DNA from: Styela clava | Taxonomy: Eukaryota > Chordata > Ascidiacea > Stolidobranchia > Styelidae | Length of the DNA: 64,000 bases | Direction: 5' to 3' | Assembly (NCBI RefSeq): GCF_964204865.1 | Contig: NC_135258.1 | Coordinates: 21,665,083 to 21,729,082, forward strand | Part shown: positions 9,601-21,646 of the stretch, one piece after another | How the letters are laid out: every line of letters starts with the position of its first letter | Numbering within the stretch: position 1 is the stretch's first letter | Program-made: the position numbers and the translations under genes | Notes under the pieces: generated by a model | Told to the model about the DNA's origin: nothing | The model's database searches: none | What the model saw: only the letters and a program-made list of their open reading frames with translations

Positions 9601-12600
9601 ACGGTACCTCAGTTTTTTCGGGAGTTGACCTAGAATCTTCTTGTTCTAAAGATTGAGGTGGTGGGGGTAGATTCCCCTCTTGTTCTTCTATGGGATCCGT
9701 AAAAAGATTAGATTGATCCTCCGGAGGAGGAGGGCTAGGAAGTTCAATTTCTTCTGGTGGTACCGAAATTTCTTCGGGTGGCGGAGGAGACGGTAACTCA
9801 TCCCCTGGAGATATTAGAGCTTCATCGGGCAGAGGAAGAGATTCTGGTGGTAATTCAACATGATCAGGGTAGGGAATCGCGTTTTCGTCGACTGGTGAGG
9901 TTGAAGTAACGTCTTCCGGGGGAGGGGGTAATGGTGGTGAAACCATTTCGCGTGGTGGGATTTCGGAGTCTGTTTCTTCAGTACCTATATTTTGATTTAT
10001 TTCCATTTCTACTTTATTCGAAAGTTTCTCGACTTCTTCACTTTCATTATTATCTTCTTGCTCTGATTTTTCCGGTACCGCTTCCGGGGTTTTACAGTCT
10101 CCATTTTCTTCATCACCATCATTTTTGATTTGCGCGATTTCTGGGACTGCTTCATTATTTACGTCATCATTTGTTTGTTTTTCCGATTCGTCTTCACTCT
10201 CCGAAGATGACGACGAAGATGAAGAAGACTCTCTCGGCCCTTGTTTCACGGGATCCGGGATGGGATTTTCAACAGCAGTAGATTCGACGACTCCACTCTC
10301 TATTTCCTCTGGTTCGACTGAAGTATTATTTTGCTCGGCATTCATCTCTCCATTTTCGATTGGTTGTTGTTCATCATCTTCGGCCGCTAAGATCAAAAGA
10401 GGAAAAAGATTTAGAGAATAAGAAATACGAGCATAATTACAATGTATATGTTCTTCTAGTCATTTCACCTTCCTTGTTATGACTGTAATAATTTGTTTGA
10501 TGTAAAGATTTGTTAGAGCCACAGCATAAAAGGCGGTATTTGTGTCTTCAAAATGTTCAAAGACAACTAATTTTTTTAACAAAACTTTACCAGATGAAAG
10601 CTGAACAGAAAACGCTCGGTACTTTCATAACCCAATCGCTACGTTTAATAGGTAAATATTTTCGCACTGACTTACTTGATTGTGTGATAGACTCCATAAA
10701 ATATATCGTTTATATTTTCAAATTTAAATATATATGAATTTTTTGAAACAACAATATTCCAATGAGCACATAATAAATTACTACATAATTGATCAGTTGT
10801 TTATTCATGTGAAAATCAATATTTTCTCTGGCATTAATTCAGGTTGTTACGCATTTTTTTTATTTGCGATTATTAGTATTGGACTGAAAGAGCAACCTGA
10901 TTATTCCTTCCGTTATTGATTTGGTTTCTGCGGGATCAACTACTTATCCTTCTTCTATGATTTTGTGCAGGTGGATACGTATGTACATAATATGAATGCG
11001 ATCAAGATTGAAGATAACTATTTTGAGTTTTTGAGGAGTCTTGCCGCACACTAACACAAATATATTTCCATCCACGATCGGACCTTGGTCAGATGTAACG
11101 TTACAGAAGTATATTTGTGTTAGTTTGCAGCAAAAACTTTCAAATCACTTACAGTGATTGTTTTTGTTTCGTTTTCGTATTTATACCACGAGCGATATTG
11201 TATGAATCATTTTTATTCTGCAACGTGACAGTAAAGCAAAATGTTAATTTAATGTTGCATTTTCGATTTCAATCTACAAAAATACTTTTCATTGTTCCAT
11301 ATAACGAACTATTCAAAATAATTATATCGATTGTTACCCTACAAGGTGAACTCATCATTAGACTAGGAACATAAACGGGTTTCTGATGACCTATATCGAA
11401 AATCAATTCTAATTAACCGTAGTTTCACGTCCAATATCATTGGTTATATTATATCGACATTACCGTCGTATCTGAAAATGTGACGTTTTCAAAAGACGGT
11501 ATGTGTACCAATTATTAGATATCATAAAAGTTCAACTTCCATTATCAAGAGTCACATTCATACTATGGCATGCATTCTAGGCCCCTATAGAGCATATAAT
11601 ATGGGACCCTTAGCTATATGGATATTTTCCCGTTTACTTCTGTAACATTAGCGAATCAGCAGGTTGCCAACTGTGACCTAACAATTAAAACTTTCGCCGC
11701 CACTCAGATATGTTTTCTACATAGACAGACTTTGTAGTCATATTAGTTCGTTTACGCAGTTCTGTTAGAGATATGCCAATTTTCAGCTGTGTTTACAACT
11801 TTTCGATGTAAACCAAATAAATCATGGGCAATTTGTGAAGTATTAGTTTGTTACAATAAACAACAATTCGTACCGAAATGCTGTCAGTTGTCAATACTTG
11901 ACAACGGCAGGTGATCAAAAAAGCTGCCTGTGAACATGTGAACCAGTTTCTTGACACCAACTCACGAAAACACTCGTAAAATGAGCATAAAAGTTTTGAA
12001 ATGATAAAAAATAGGAACAATGTTTTCTGGGGTGGAGTGACGGATGAACACCACTTGTGCAAGCAATTGTAAAAGCAAAGGCACGTAAGTAGCGTAAGGT
12101 GATCCCTGGCGAACTGGGAATGATTCTTAACATATTGAGCAGTGTGAAGTTCTATTTTTTTTTTGTTCGCTACTTCAATTTAATTTGTTTTGGATTTTAA
12201 TGCAATTACCTGAAGAGTTTTCGGTTGTGACCAACTCCGCTTTTTCTGTTGATTCTTTTTGAATTTGCAATGTTATTTCATATGATGACAGAGGCCTCCC
12301 ACCTTCCTGCAAAGCAGAATGTACAAACAAATAATAAACACGATTGCGGTAAGAAGTTATGCAATAATATTTATATCGGTTGATTACAAACTAGAAAGAC
12401 GTCATTGAATAAAAGTCAATTGGCCTATTTTTAAATCTAGATAAAAATATTTCTATATCCTAGAATTAAAAATGATGAGGTGTTTTACAATTCTCACCAA
12501 ACAGATTATAAGCAAATTCCGGAATGCTTCCAGTCGTCTCAATATTTTACCATTACTTGGCGAGGAGTGGGAAATGTCGTTTAAAATTCAAATTTACGTT

Positions 12601-15226
12601 ACAAAATTTCAAATATTGTCTAGTCTAGTTTCTTACTTTTTAGGATATATATATGAGATTCCGTACCTCGATCACAAAGCCTATACACTATTAACCGAAC
12701 GATTTCGATCAGAAGGAGACAATCATAAACTACGTAATATTTAAGCGGTTACAGTAAATGTTGTTTTCAAACAAAACTGACTTCTGAATAAGGTACTTAA
12801 TTATCGGCTTAGATTACCATCACGACATCAATACATTCATTTTTTGTTTTCATCTTCATAATTCATGCATTGCAGCAAGGAATAAATTTCAACAAAACTA
12901 GCATTTCATTTTGCGGTCATAGACATGTTGGTGAAATGAAATATAGGACGGCACCGTAACCAAATGTACGACATTTACATCGTACGTTTGACTTCAAATG
13001 ATTTCAGGAACACCGATATTAAGCTATGAAATGTCAAAGACTACTCTTAGTTTCGGTCAAATTTATTAAAATGAGATATAAATAGTGTATACTACTAAGG
13101 CTGTAGCAACAGTCCCGTATTCATAGAATACATCATCTGAAGAGTGTTGATTGGTTATATGTATAAAATGCGAATGTACGACTAAAACCTTTTGTACTTG
13201 TTTAAATATTCAGGACAAACCCTAATCGTTCGATTTGCTAAAAAATTTAAATTACGAGTCTAGCAAGATATATTACTCCAGGACGCAGCATAAATTTCGG
13301 CCAAGATTATTTTATCCATACACTATTCATGAGCTTAGATTTTATCAATAACTCAAGCAATTTTGACCCATGTGAGCAATGTAAGTGCTATATAATATTG
13401 TTGCATGGTCATTAATAAATTATGTGTAATTGGAATTCATCAATGCACAATCTATATATTATAATGTGATCCAAAGTGACACGTTATGTGTTTTGTGACA
13501 CAGATATAAACTTGTTTTTATTTATCAGCAGTTTTATAATCCTGTGTCAAAATCCCATGACTTGGTTATCTATTATCACACGTTGCCGTCGTTTTAATAA
13601 CAACAAGCATACAAGTTTTGATGCAGGGATAATATTCTCGCATTGTACCGCATTCTCAGTGTTGAATAAATATTGCTACATCGGAATTACGTGAATGTTT
13701 GTGTCTCTGATTCACACAATGCCGACGTCAATTTCAATAGGCAACATGCTGATATAACATTAAACCCAAGCAATGCAATTTTATAAACGATATTTCGGAT
13801 AACCCGTGTACGAGTATGATCAATTATTAAACGGTAATATTATTCATGTTAGGTAAAATGAAAAATACTTGCTGTTTTTAGTAAGTTTGTTATTGATTTT
13901 ACGATGTATTGTTAGGATGAATAAAAACCTATGCCACCTGCAACTTCCTCTGTTATAAACAATAACAATGAAGAATATACATATATATATATATACTAAA
14001 ATGCAAAAACAACGAAGTAGATTACGTATTTGTTCTGAAGGCACATTTAGACGCACTACACTTTTCAATATACACCACTTTGTAGTTTTACTAGTTTACA
14101 ACTTTACGTGTCGTTGTTATCAACCTTTGCATTGAAGGGAACATTGCATTTTTGCAAGATTTAGTTGTTTCTAGAACCACATATTTACGTGAATACCATT
14201 GCAAACAATAGCATCTTGGTCAAATGTTTGTGTTGCAAAATCAATCACACTCGTTGGATTTAGTTCACAAACATAGCTCAGTAACTTCCTGGCCTCGTAT
14301 GACGTAATCTCCTGTCGCATTCATACATTGTGTCCATTGCACGTAGTATTAGATCATGCAGCTTTAACGTGTTTGCGTTTTAACATTTTCCATTTTGCGT
14401 TGGTACTTGTGAAACTTGCCAATAGGAGATTTCTAAGTAACTGTGACAGCCTTACTAGAACATGGGTGTGTGATGGAAAACAAAAATTAAACATTTTGTA
14501 TCAAATCATTAATTTTTCGTCACAACAAAAAGCATACAAAATTCATAGTCTTTCATAATGGAGTAAGTAGCCCTCTGAGATCTCATATTTTTCTCTCATT
14601 GAAGAATAGACGTCTCGATAGCCATATGCTCGATATCGGCCGCGAAACAATGACGCCATATGGAACTGGTGGATTTTGAATTGGAAAACTGTCTATTGGC
14701 ATAATCATCTGTCAACTGAACGATGTACCAAATTGTCTACCTAACTCGAATATATTTTGCAGTTTTTACAACTTGTGATAAAAGCCGAACAGTATCTTTT
14801 CGTGTTCAGCCTATCCTATAGGAACATGTCGCGGATAGTATTTGTAAATTACGACAATCTATTCTATTTTGATCTCTTATCGCTTATAAATTTATAGTGT
14901 TGATTTCGTTCTGCAGAAAGGATAATTTTTCGGCCTTTCGGCAATAAAATAATTCGGACGAGTAAAAAGTAGTTTCGATGTAATGAACTGCCACGGTATT
15001 GAGCATGTAGCTGTAGTCTCTACTTGATGCCACAAATTTTCAATTCATTGCGAACGGAACACGCGTGGCATTTTAACGAGTTTATTCAGCAATGTGATTT
15101 AATTGAATTAAGACAAATATTATTTTCAATATTTCATTTGATAACTGAAACATAAACCATGCTACCAAATTAAAAAAAGAAACTTACCGTTTTGGCTTGA
15201 AGATTCGAAACCGTTGGATCCTCCAT
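6359..15226 (-). CDS. Acidic CaaX-terminal protein, five-exon gene with two alternative last exons
   Basis: Coding exons, each bounded by GT and AG, are 15226-15188, 12306-12210, 10386-9428, 9292-8921, and then either 8841-8611 or 6628-6359. Phases are 0, 1, 0, 0, and every junction keeps the frame. The products are 565 or 578 residues. The start ATG at 15226 opens with MEDPTVSN. The protein is dominated by Glu, Asp, Ser, Gln and Pro, with no predicted globular domain, signal peptide or membrane segment. A nine-serine run lies at about residues 99-107, a proline-rich region with PPPP clusters at about 195-345, and a 14-serine run at about 375-388. Mixed serine codons argue for selection on the amino acids rather than triplet expansion. 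The C-terminus is CCVIL, a CaaX box whose final Leu favours geranylgeranylation, preceded by a Cys that could be palmitoylated. Membrane anchoring is inferred. Paralemmins share acidity and a Cys-Cys CaaX end, but I see no paralemmin coiled coil. The family remains unidentified. Confidence 0.8.
6629..8610. other. Sequence between the two alternative last exons
   Basis: Intronic or 3' untranslated depending on isoform. AT-rich; no further exon or element was recognised. Confidence 0.4.
8611..8841 (-). CDS. Proximal alternative last exon of the CaaX gene (76 residues)
   Basis: The acceptor is a pyrimidine-rich tract ending in tatag at 8842, and the exon opens in phase 0 with Gly-Val-Asp-Val. 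It encodes a hydrophilic Lys/Glu/Pro-rich tail and ends KKGCCVIL followed by TAA. The last six residues before the CaaX box carry lysines, a common companion of prenylated membrane anchors. An ATTAAA on the minus strand lies about 25 bases past the stop, at 8581-8586, and could serve as the polyadenylation signal of this isoform. Using this exon gives the 565-residue product. Confidence 0.8.
   Translation of the reverse strand, partial: GVDVQKNEPDKSNTENVPKAEKKDGHTKPPRGGSAITPDVELAEVPLEEAPTKSTPESREEIEAPDKAKKGCCVIL
10387..12209. other. Intron 2 of the CaaX gene
   Basis: AT-rich intron on the minus strand. Apart from the hairpin element at 11040-11135, nothing is recognised. Short reading frames here lack conserved motifs. 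Confidence 0.5.
11040..11135. repeat. Hairpin MITE
   Basis: The left arm ttgccgcacactaacacaaa and the right arm, reverse-complemented ttgctgcaaactaacacaaa, enclose about 50 bases. A half copy (gctgcacactaacacaaata) recurs at about 53309-53330. It is a small fold-back element within the intron. Confidence 0.65.
12307..15187. other. Intron 1 of the CaaX gene
   Basis: AT-rich intron of 2.9 kb with a short (AT)n run near 13980-13998. An extra unrecognised exon cannot be excluded, but none is needed for phase continuity. Confidence 0.45.
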
Positions 15227-17180
15227 CGTTGAAACGTATAATTCCGGCTTCAGGACAAACTAAACAATGTTTTCAAGTATGTCAAGGAGTTATGATACCA
15301 TTACATAAATCGCTACATTTAAAGTTGCTGGCATAATATGAGACAAGTAGAAGGTTTTATTTTTGTGCCATCTTCCCTTTGTCTATGGCTTGTCCGGCTA
15401 TGAATTCCTACAATTTGCATTATATCATATTTTCTGTTAGTGTCCACTTTCCTCAATTGGATAATGAAAATAATTTCACGTGGTAAAACTGAACAGAAGT
15501 CGACACATAAATAATATCTACAATACTATTCTGTATAATCATGCGACAGACACTTTCTTCACTTTTTGAAACGATGTCGTTTTATTGACATAGCAAACGT
15601 AATTATTGATTTTATTCATTCACGTAGGTTCTACATACTCAATATCGCATTTACATGCATATCGTATTAGATACATAAACCAATGTTCGGTCATGGTGAA
15701 AATTTGGAATCATTTCTATCAATCGGATGTTTCTAAATAACCATCTGCCTGTCAGTAAACACTCATATCTCGTTAGCTTGAATTACAACGGCGTCACGAA
15801 ATGTAGTGGTAATTGACGATGCATCCCTATTGAAAATGTTGCACGTCAGTAAAGTGCAGCAATCTCAACACCAATGCCCATCCTATTAATTGGTGCTCAT
15901 TTAAAACAATATTATATCTTTATTTAGTACATTTACATTGCTAAACTCTGAGTCGGTATGTATATTATTTAACCAATGACCAACAACTGAATAAAGCAAT
16001 AGTAAGCACATGCTCGTTGTCTGCGTTGGAAAACAAGAACGTCTACCAAACCTATTCCCAAGTCGTAAGTCCTGAAATTCGCATGCGACCACAAGCAGTT
16101 ATTTTTAAATCTAACTGCGCGGGAAACATAGCCTGTGATAATACGCCACTCGGGATTAAAACATTTCCGCCTAAATGGAACGCTGTGTAAAACACAAGCG
16201 CATGCTGGGCATGCCAGCAAAACCGAAACGACGACACCCCGACACGTAGTGTTTAACCGTATATTTACATCAACAGCCATTTGCTTATTTCAAAGAATAA
16301 TGATATTGATTTTAAGTCAAAGAAGCTACTTTTTGAATGATCGCTACACTGATTATACTGTTATGCAGCAGACCTTGAGATCGATATATAATTATGCAGA
16401 TATATTGTACGGCACTTATAATTATATATATATATGCATAGTGGAGTAATACTTGAATTGACAACGCAGGGAATTATGATATAGTTTTACGGTGTGATTT
16501 TTCGAATAGTTTACACACAATAACACGTAAAACAATGCAATAAATTTATCGTAGTACGACCCATGCTTCCAACTGTTAAGAAACCTTTAGCCATTGCAGC
16601 GATGCTTAAACTGCGCAAAGGCCTTAAATTTAAACGCGTTTGTGCTGGCAGCGTTCGAAATATATCAACATCGTCGCACAGAAAAAAAAATATTATACTT
16701 CTTGTGGGCGTTGTTTTTGCAATAATCGATATTTTATCATTGGATTGAGCTTACTTTACGCTGATATAGTTGCATATGTCAACCTTATAATTAAGATATT
16801 AAGAACTGAAAATTTGTATGCTGCTGAAGCGCCCTGTAGCGGATGATGATTTTTACACTTCGCATCGTTTCAAGATTTTCTACAAGATCTTTTCATGGTG
16901 GAAATTTTACTGTTAACATGAAACTTCAATGGGAACTTTCAACATGTCTAGATGACAGCTGGAAATAAATTACGTGACTGGAAGTTTGTCTCAAGCGGTG
17001 GTTTCGAACCTGGGTTCGGTGAAAGCCCTGGGTTCGATTGAGTTGTCGCGGGTGTCCGGCGATAATCCTATGAAATTTTTGATATGTTGGAGTTATTTAG
17101 CATGTAATACCGTACCGTAATTCCGCGACTTTAAAATCCAATTATACCATCTTTTTCAATAGTTGTGACGATTTCACCCT
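15227..17180. other. Upstream flank of the CaaX gene
   Basis: The 5' untranslated sequence of exon 1 continues upstream of 15226. The promoter position is not clear. A CpG-richer patch at 16070-16250 contains cgcatgcgac and gcgcatgc, which resemble NRF-1-type palindromes, and could be an upstream promoter. This is a guess. No coding exon was recognised. Confidence 0.25.
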
Positions 17181-17189
17181 ATTCAATAC

Positions 17190-17375
17190 AACTAAGGCAG
17201 AACTGGTGGATGCATGGCGATGTGCGTTAGGTACACTTAGGTGCACTTGTCATCGCAGCAACGATTACCTCGCGTAAGGTAATTATGTGCGACAGAATTA
17301 ATGGCCTTTTCGCCATCGCAGAGTGGATCACCCAGGTCGGTTGTGGCCTTGCACGTGAGATGCTAAACTGGTAAA
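17190..17375 (+). mobile_element. Degenerate tRNA-derived SINE copy
   Basis: The block ttatgtgcgacagaatta, cctttt(c)gccatcgcagagtgg and caggtcggttgtggcctt parallels the body of the SINE at 34407-34742 read on its own strand (ttatgtgcgagaggatt, cctcgccgtc, ctggtcggttacggctt). The tRNA-like head at about 17195-17250 is degraded. Old copy. Confidence 0.5.
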
Positions 17376-17379
17376 TTAA

Positions 17380-18105
17380 TTGTTTATGTATATATACTCA
17401 TGTTGTAAGTTCACTTGTAACCGGTCCTTATTTCTTCCTATCATGAAGTCGTCATGACAGTTTTACTGACACCAAAGGTAAATTTGACAAGCTATGAAAA
17501 GAGAGTCCGATTTAATACTAAAATCCTATATATATACATCATTCGATTACTCTTTTGCGACTCTTTTTCACAACAGTGTATTATATTACATACGGAAAAT
17601 GACGTTTGAAAATTCCAAACGACATAGAAATTTTATTACATTTTCATAATATTCTTATATATATTAAAACATCATTTTCTCCACACAATTCAAGTTCAGG
17701 CACTTATATATACAGACACATTCGAATATTTGCATGAGCGTATATAGAGCGTATGTTTGTCTATTCCAGCGGCAAAGATCTAGCCTGCTGTTATATCATG
17801 TTGTTATCATTTGTGTTGGCGTCAAACTATCAAATACAAGACTTAAGCAGCATATTTAACTGATTTAGATTAAAAACAGTATTATACAGCGTAGTTCCCA
17901 AAAAACGAGACCATTATTTACTTCTATGAAAATGAAGAAAATTATTTAATTTTGTCCATGCTTGAACTTCTGTTTGCGTATGTTTGTACCCAAAAGCGTC
18001 GGAAAATCCAGGACGTCTTGCACAAAAATTATGTTGTTTCTGGAATTTATTCCAAATGCTCTTCTCGACCTTGAGGAAAGAATTGCATTTTTCTCGCAAC
18101 ATTGT
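17380..18105. other. Gene-free stretch
   Basis: AT-rich. A 23-base word near 17960 (gcttgaacttctgtttgcgta) recurs inverted near 21437, so part of this is repeat-derived. No exon was seen. Confidence 0.35.
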
Positions 18106-18109
18106 CAAT

Positions 18110-18430
18110 CATTCTTCTTCGGGTATTTCTCTTTTTTGGACACGAAGTGGACATAACGATCGTTTCAATATTATGTTGTTGTTGTTGTTGTTCTTGTTCT
18201 TTGACACGTTTTTAAAAAGTCGCTTTTCTTTTCGAATTCTGGACCAATTGCTTTGAAATTTTCAGTAGTTGAAGATAAAATTTTTCTCCAGAAGGCTATT
18301 ACTTTTATTTATTTCAAAATTTCCTGTGGACTTCGAGAGATTCGTTTTTTGTGTTCAAAGAAGTGGTCAGAATAAAAAATAGTGACACCTTGTGGCGATT
18401 GCGCGAAGGCATATCAACTGAGAAGCGATC
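18110..18430 (+). repeat. Dispersed repeat family A, copy 2
   Basis: Same block order as 3088-3420: ggacacgaagtggacata, a T-rich stretch, caattgctttgaaatttt, tacttttatttatttc, gtggacttcgagagattcg, then a gtggcg box. Sequence identity is moderate. Confidence 0.6.
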
Positions 18431-18699
18431 GTAATTCTTGCTCCGCTAAGAGTTGTTTATGGGGAATCGAGATGTTTGGGGTTACCGGTACCCGCAATGC
18501 AGCAATGCAACGGTTTGCGATAACTTCTTAGCTAGTTGACTATTACTACAGCTTCGCTTGGTGACCATATATTTGTTGACTGCGGTATTTACTGTTATCA
18601 GTTGGTATTTCAAATTATTTCTCAATAAACTCGAAAGGTTTTTGAGGATAGGTCAAACTACCGGTACTGTTTCGCTCGGTGTTCAATCAATCAATCAAT

Positions 18700-18925
18700 G
18701 TTCACTTTCCATATATTTCAGTATTTGTAGACTGTGGTTCCCGTGTTAAGCGAAAGTGATACCGGTACCGGTACGATAGCTGGGAAAGCTATGACAGTCC
18801 CTGTGGCCTGTACGGCACGTACCGGTACCGTTTACAGGTTTACGTACCGTCTTACCGATACCGAAGTCCGTTACGGTACGTACCGGTACAGCTGTACAGG
18901 TACGATATGGGTAGACTAGTACAGT
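18700..18925. repeat. GGTAC-rich low-complexity palindromic tract
   Basis: Many overlapping ggtaccggtac, gtaccg and cggtac words occur, self-complementary throughout. They are followed by an inverted repeat, actagtacagtattactgta with ctag, at about 18913-18940. Isolated ggtaccgg words occur nearby at 18485 and 18660, and again at 27765. No coding meaning is likely. Confidence 0.6.
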
Positions 18926-19206
18926 ATTACTGTACTAGTTGCATTAATTATATTTGTTTAGAGTGTGTGCCTGCATTGAAATTAAGTTTTTGTAATGAGC
19001 CAGCATGTCTGCACAACCAGACAACTGCTATGTCTTTCTAATTTTTCGCTGTTTCGTTACATTTTTTTGGAAACAACATTTGCATAAATACGTATGGTAC
19101 CGTATGCAGAGGAAGAAACTTCACAAAAATTTCAACATGTGCAGCAGGTTAGCGTACATAAATCAGTAAATACAGAAATATGCAGAGGAAGAGACTTTAC
19201 AAAAAG

Positions 19207-19385
19207 GATAAGATTTACATAATTATCCCGATGAAGAGGAAAGCCTATAGAACGGCTTAACCATATTGCGAACCACAGCCTCTTGTCTGGTTACCGGTAA
19301 GGTACCATTCCAAGTCTGGTATGGCTGTATAGGATTAGTTAGTTATTTGTTTTTGGAAGCATGGATTTGATTAGTTTAAGTGGCC
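19207..19385 (-). mobile_element. Truncated SINE copy
   Basis: Read on the plus strand it has ggataagatttacataattatc, gaggaaagcc, acggctta, gcgaaccac and ccattccaagtc, in the same order as 34407-34560. The tRNA-derived head is missing. It lies between two copies of the USP-like tandem exon and was probably inserted into that array. Confidence 0.6.
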
Positions 19386-19449
19386 AGCATATCAAATGTC
19401 TAATAGTGAAATATATTTCATATTTTCGCTATTTTATCTTTTCCCTTCT

Positions 19450-19540
19450 TTCTTACAGTTTTGCTGGAAACAACAGATAGGCTAAGGAGAAAGCATTACA
19501 ACTTCTCCAATAATTTTCAACGAGATACACAGGTAAGTAA
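19450..19540 (+). pseudogene. Degenerate copy of the USP-like exon
   Basis: After cttacag comes ttttgctggaaacaacagat, then gaaagcattacaac, ctccaataattttcaac. This parallels the exon at 19686 (ttctgctgtaaacaacataa, gaagcattataac, tttccaatagtgttcaac). It ends at a consensus donor, caggtaagta. A weaker relative may lie at 19050-19150. Confidence 0.5.
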
Positions 19541-19578
19541 GTCTAAGTGACGCAGCATATCAAGTTCATTCCATTTAC

Positions 19579-20334
19579 ATGTTTACTACTACCATACCTG
19601 CATCTGCACATAAACTTATTCTATTTCACTTGTATGCCTGCAAATATGCCCTGTTCATGCTCATCTTTTTGCTTTTTTGTTACAGTTCTGCTGTAAACAA
19701 CATAAATATGCCAAGAAAGAAGCATTATAACCTTTCCAATAGTGTTCAACATGTTCTGAAATATGGTGGCCGAGGTCTTTCCAATACAAAGAATATTTGC
19801 TGGGTTAACAGTGTGTTACAAATATTGGTTCGGCTTCCACTTCATGTACAACATGATTTTCGCTTGTGCTCAATAACACAAGTATGTAATTTCTGCAAGC
19901 TGATATCTCTAAGACGTAGAATGCTATATTCACCAGCTAAAGCAACAAGACGTATTTCAGCATATGAATTTTCTCTGTTTGCTCACGATTTCCATGCTAG
20001 GCCATTTGAAATGTTTGATGCTGCTGAATTTCTGAGCATGATTTTATCTAAGATTACAGATGACCAAATTAGGTACCATAATGAAGTTGCTAATACCCTC
20101 CGTTCTATGTGCCTTTTCTCAGCATCCATTTTTGAACGGTGTTGCTGTGGTGAATATTCTCGTATCCTCAGTGCAATGACATTTAACATTTTCAATTTCA
20201 ATCAGGGAGAAAATTCCGAGGACATTTTAAATCATCAAGAAGAAATATGTCACAAATGCAATTCTCTTAAATGTGTTAATTATTCATATAGTACATTGCC
20301 TTCTTTTTTCATTTATTGCAATTTGCAGAGTTGA
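19579..20334 (+). pseudogene. USP-like (ubiquitin-specific protease) fragment
   Basis: The frame contains a USP Cys box, GGRGLSNTKNICWVNSVLQ, at about residues 63-81 with the presumed nucleophile Cys74. It also has DAAEFLSMIL at about 147-156, as in the USP fold, and Cys clusters at 188-190 and 224-227 that could be a zinc ribbon. Family knowledge: USPs hydrolyse isopeptide bonds of ubiquitin using Cys, His and Asp/Asn. The frame stops before any His box, and no continuation was found, so this is a truncated gene, a single exon or a decayed copy. A splice acceptor (ttttgttacag) lies at about 19686, and the likeliest native start is the Met of MPRKKHYNLSN (about 19708). The upstream residues are probably intronic read-through. 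Confidence 0.5.
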
Positions 20335-20829
20335 TCATTTAGCTCGTCAAGTGCAATATTTTTCATGCTATATGTGTGAGAGCTATTATTGACATATTCT
20401 AATAAGTGGGAGTGGAGAATGTACTAGCATTGTCAATGTCTGATATTTTTCATGGTTTGAATACAATGTCTTCAGTCTTATATTAAACTTTGAGTTATAA
20501 CACCGATGGTCCTTACCAATGAACAACTTCATAAAACATGCTGTTTTCGTGAGTCCGGTTTTGAATGATTGAGTTCATTTAAATTTATAGTGTAACATCA
20601 AAAACTGACTGATGTAAGTATCGCTGGATTTATTTCAAAGACACTTATGACAGATGAATTTTTCTGTTGGTAATCTGATCATATGTCAGCATCTGCACAA
20701 GTTTATAATGTTCTCCACTATTTTTATGAGTCAATGACGTAGGTATGTGCCAAATCATATCAAGTTTATTTACATGTTTACTCTTACTGCATTTGCAGTC
20801 AAATTAACTTATTCCATTTTTTTGTACGC

Positions 20830-21081
20830 TTGCACAGCTGCAATGTTTATGCTCATCTTTTAGCCTTTTTTCATTACAGTTCTGCGGTAAACAACATCAA
20901 TATGCTAATAAAGAAGCATTACAATCTTTCCAATAGTGTTCAACATGTTATGAAATATGGTGGTCGCGGTTTCATCAATGCAAAAAATATTTGCCGGTTT
21001 AACAGCGTGATGCAAGTATTGCAAATAGTTTTCGTGTCCATATATTTGAGCATTGCTCTCTTGTTATTTCTGCAATTGTAG
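20830..21081 (+). pseudogene. Second, truncated copy of the USP-like exon
   Basis: The segment from about 20875 repeats the acceptor tttcattacag and encodes KKHYNLSNSVQHVMKYGGRG, followed by a Cys box NAKNICRFNSVMQVLQ. Cys is retained, but the usual aromatic after it is Arg. After about residue 64 the sequence switches to repeat family A-like DNA (tccatatatttgagcattgc) and stops. It is a duplicated and broken exon 1.2 kb downstream of the first. Confidence 0.6.
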
Positions 21082-21641
21082 CTTCGAGTTCAACAATCGT
21101 TTGAGAACTGTCCTGATACAAAATTGACCTTCGGACATCCTACATATCAAAATCTGTCCGATATATAAGGTGCCCACTGGGTGTCATTGCTGACTTTTCT
21201 CTCGGAAAAGCAAGCGTCTGATTTGATGTATGGGGGGGTTGCCTCGTCATGCTGGAACTACTGCTGGTCACCTCTATCGATCCCTCAAGTCATGTCCAGA
21301 TTTTTCTCGGCACAACCACGTAATGTTCTGTATTCACCGTTTCAAATCTTTCATTTCCATGTCCTGACAGCAGAAGGTGCACTTCAGCAGAAAATTAAGT
21401 GAGTGGTTAAAAATTTTGCGAAACTTCTTAGAATAATTATACGCAAACAGAAGTTCAAGCACAAATAACATTAATAATTTTTTCGGAGATAATTAGGAAA
21501 TTTTTGGTTTCCGTTCTATAGATAACTCTGAATTTCGAGAAGCAAAAATACACCACTACCATTGGGTTTATATTTTCAAACCCATGTTCAGTCTTTCAGT
21601 GTTCAATCTCTTTGGCAACAGAATCAAATTGAAATATGTTC
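21082..21641. other. Gene-free flank of the LTR element
   Basis: No exon was recognised. A stretch near 21437-21460 is shared, inverted, with 17955-17980. Confidence 0.35.
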
Positions 21642-21646
21642 ACGTG

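Noticed and set aside
8933..10421. Plus-strand reading frames of 65-105 residues
   Set aside because: They are antisense shadows of the low-complexity CaaX gene exons, which have matched splice sites on the minus strand.
6359..15226. Calling the CaaX gene a paralemmin
   Set aside because: Only acidity and a Cys-Cys CaaX end are shared. No N-terminal coiled coil was found.
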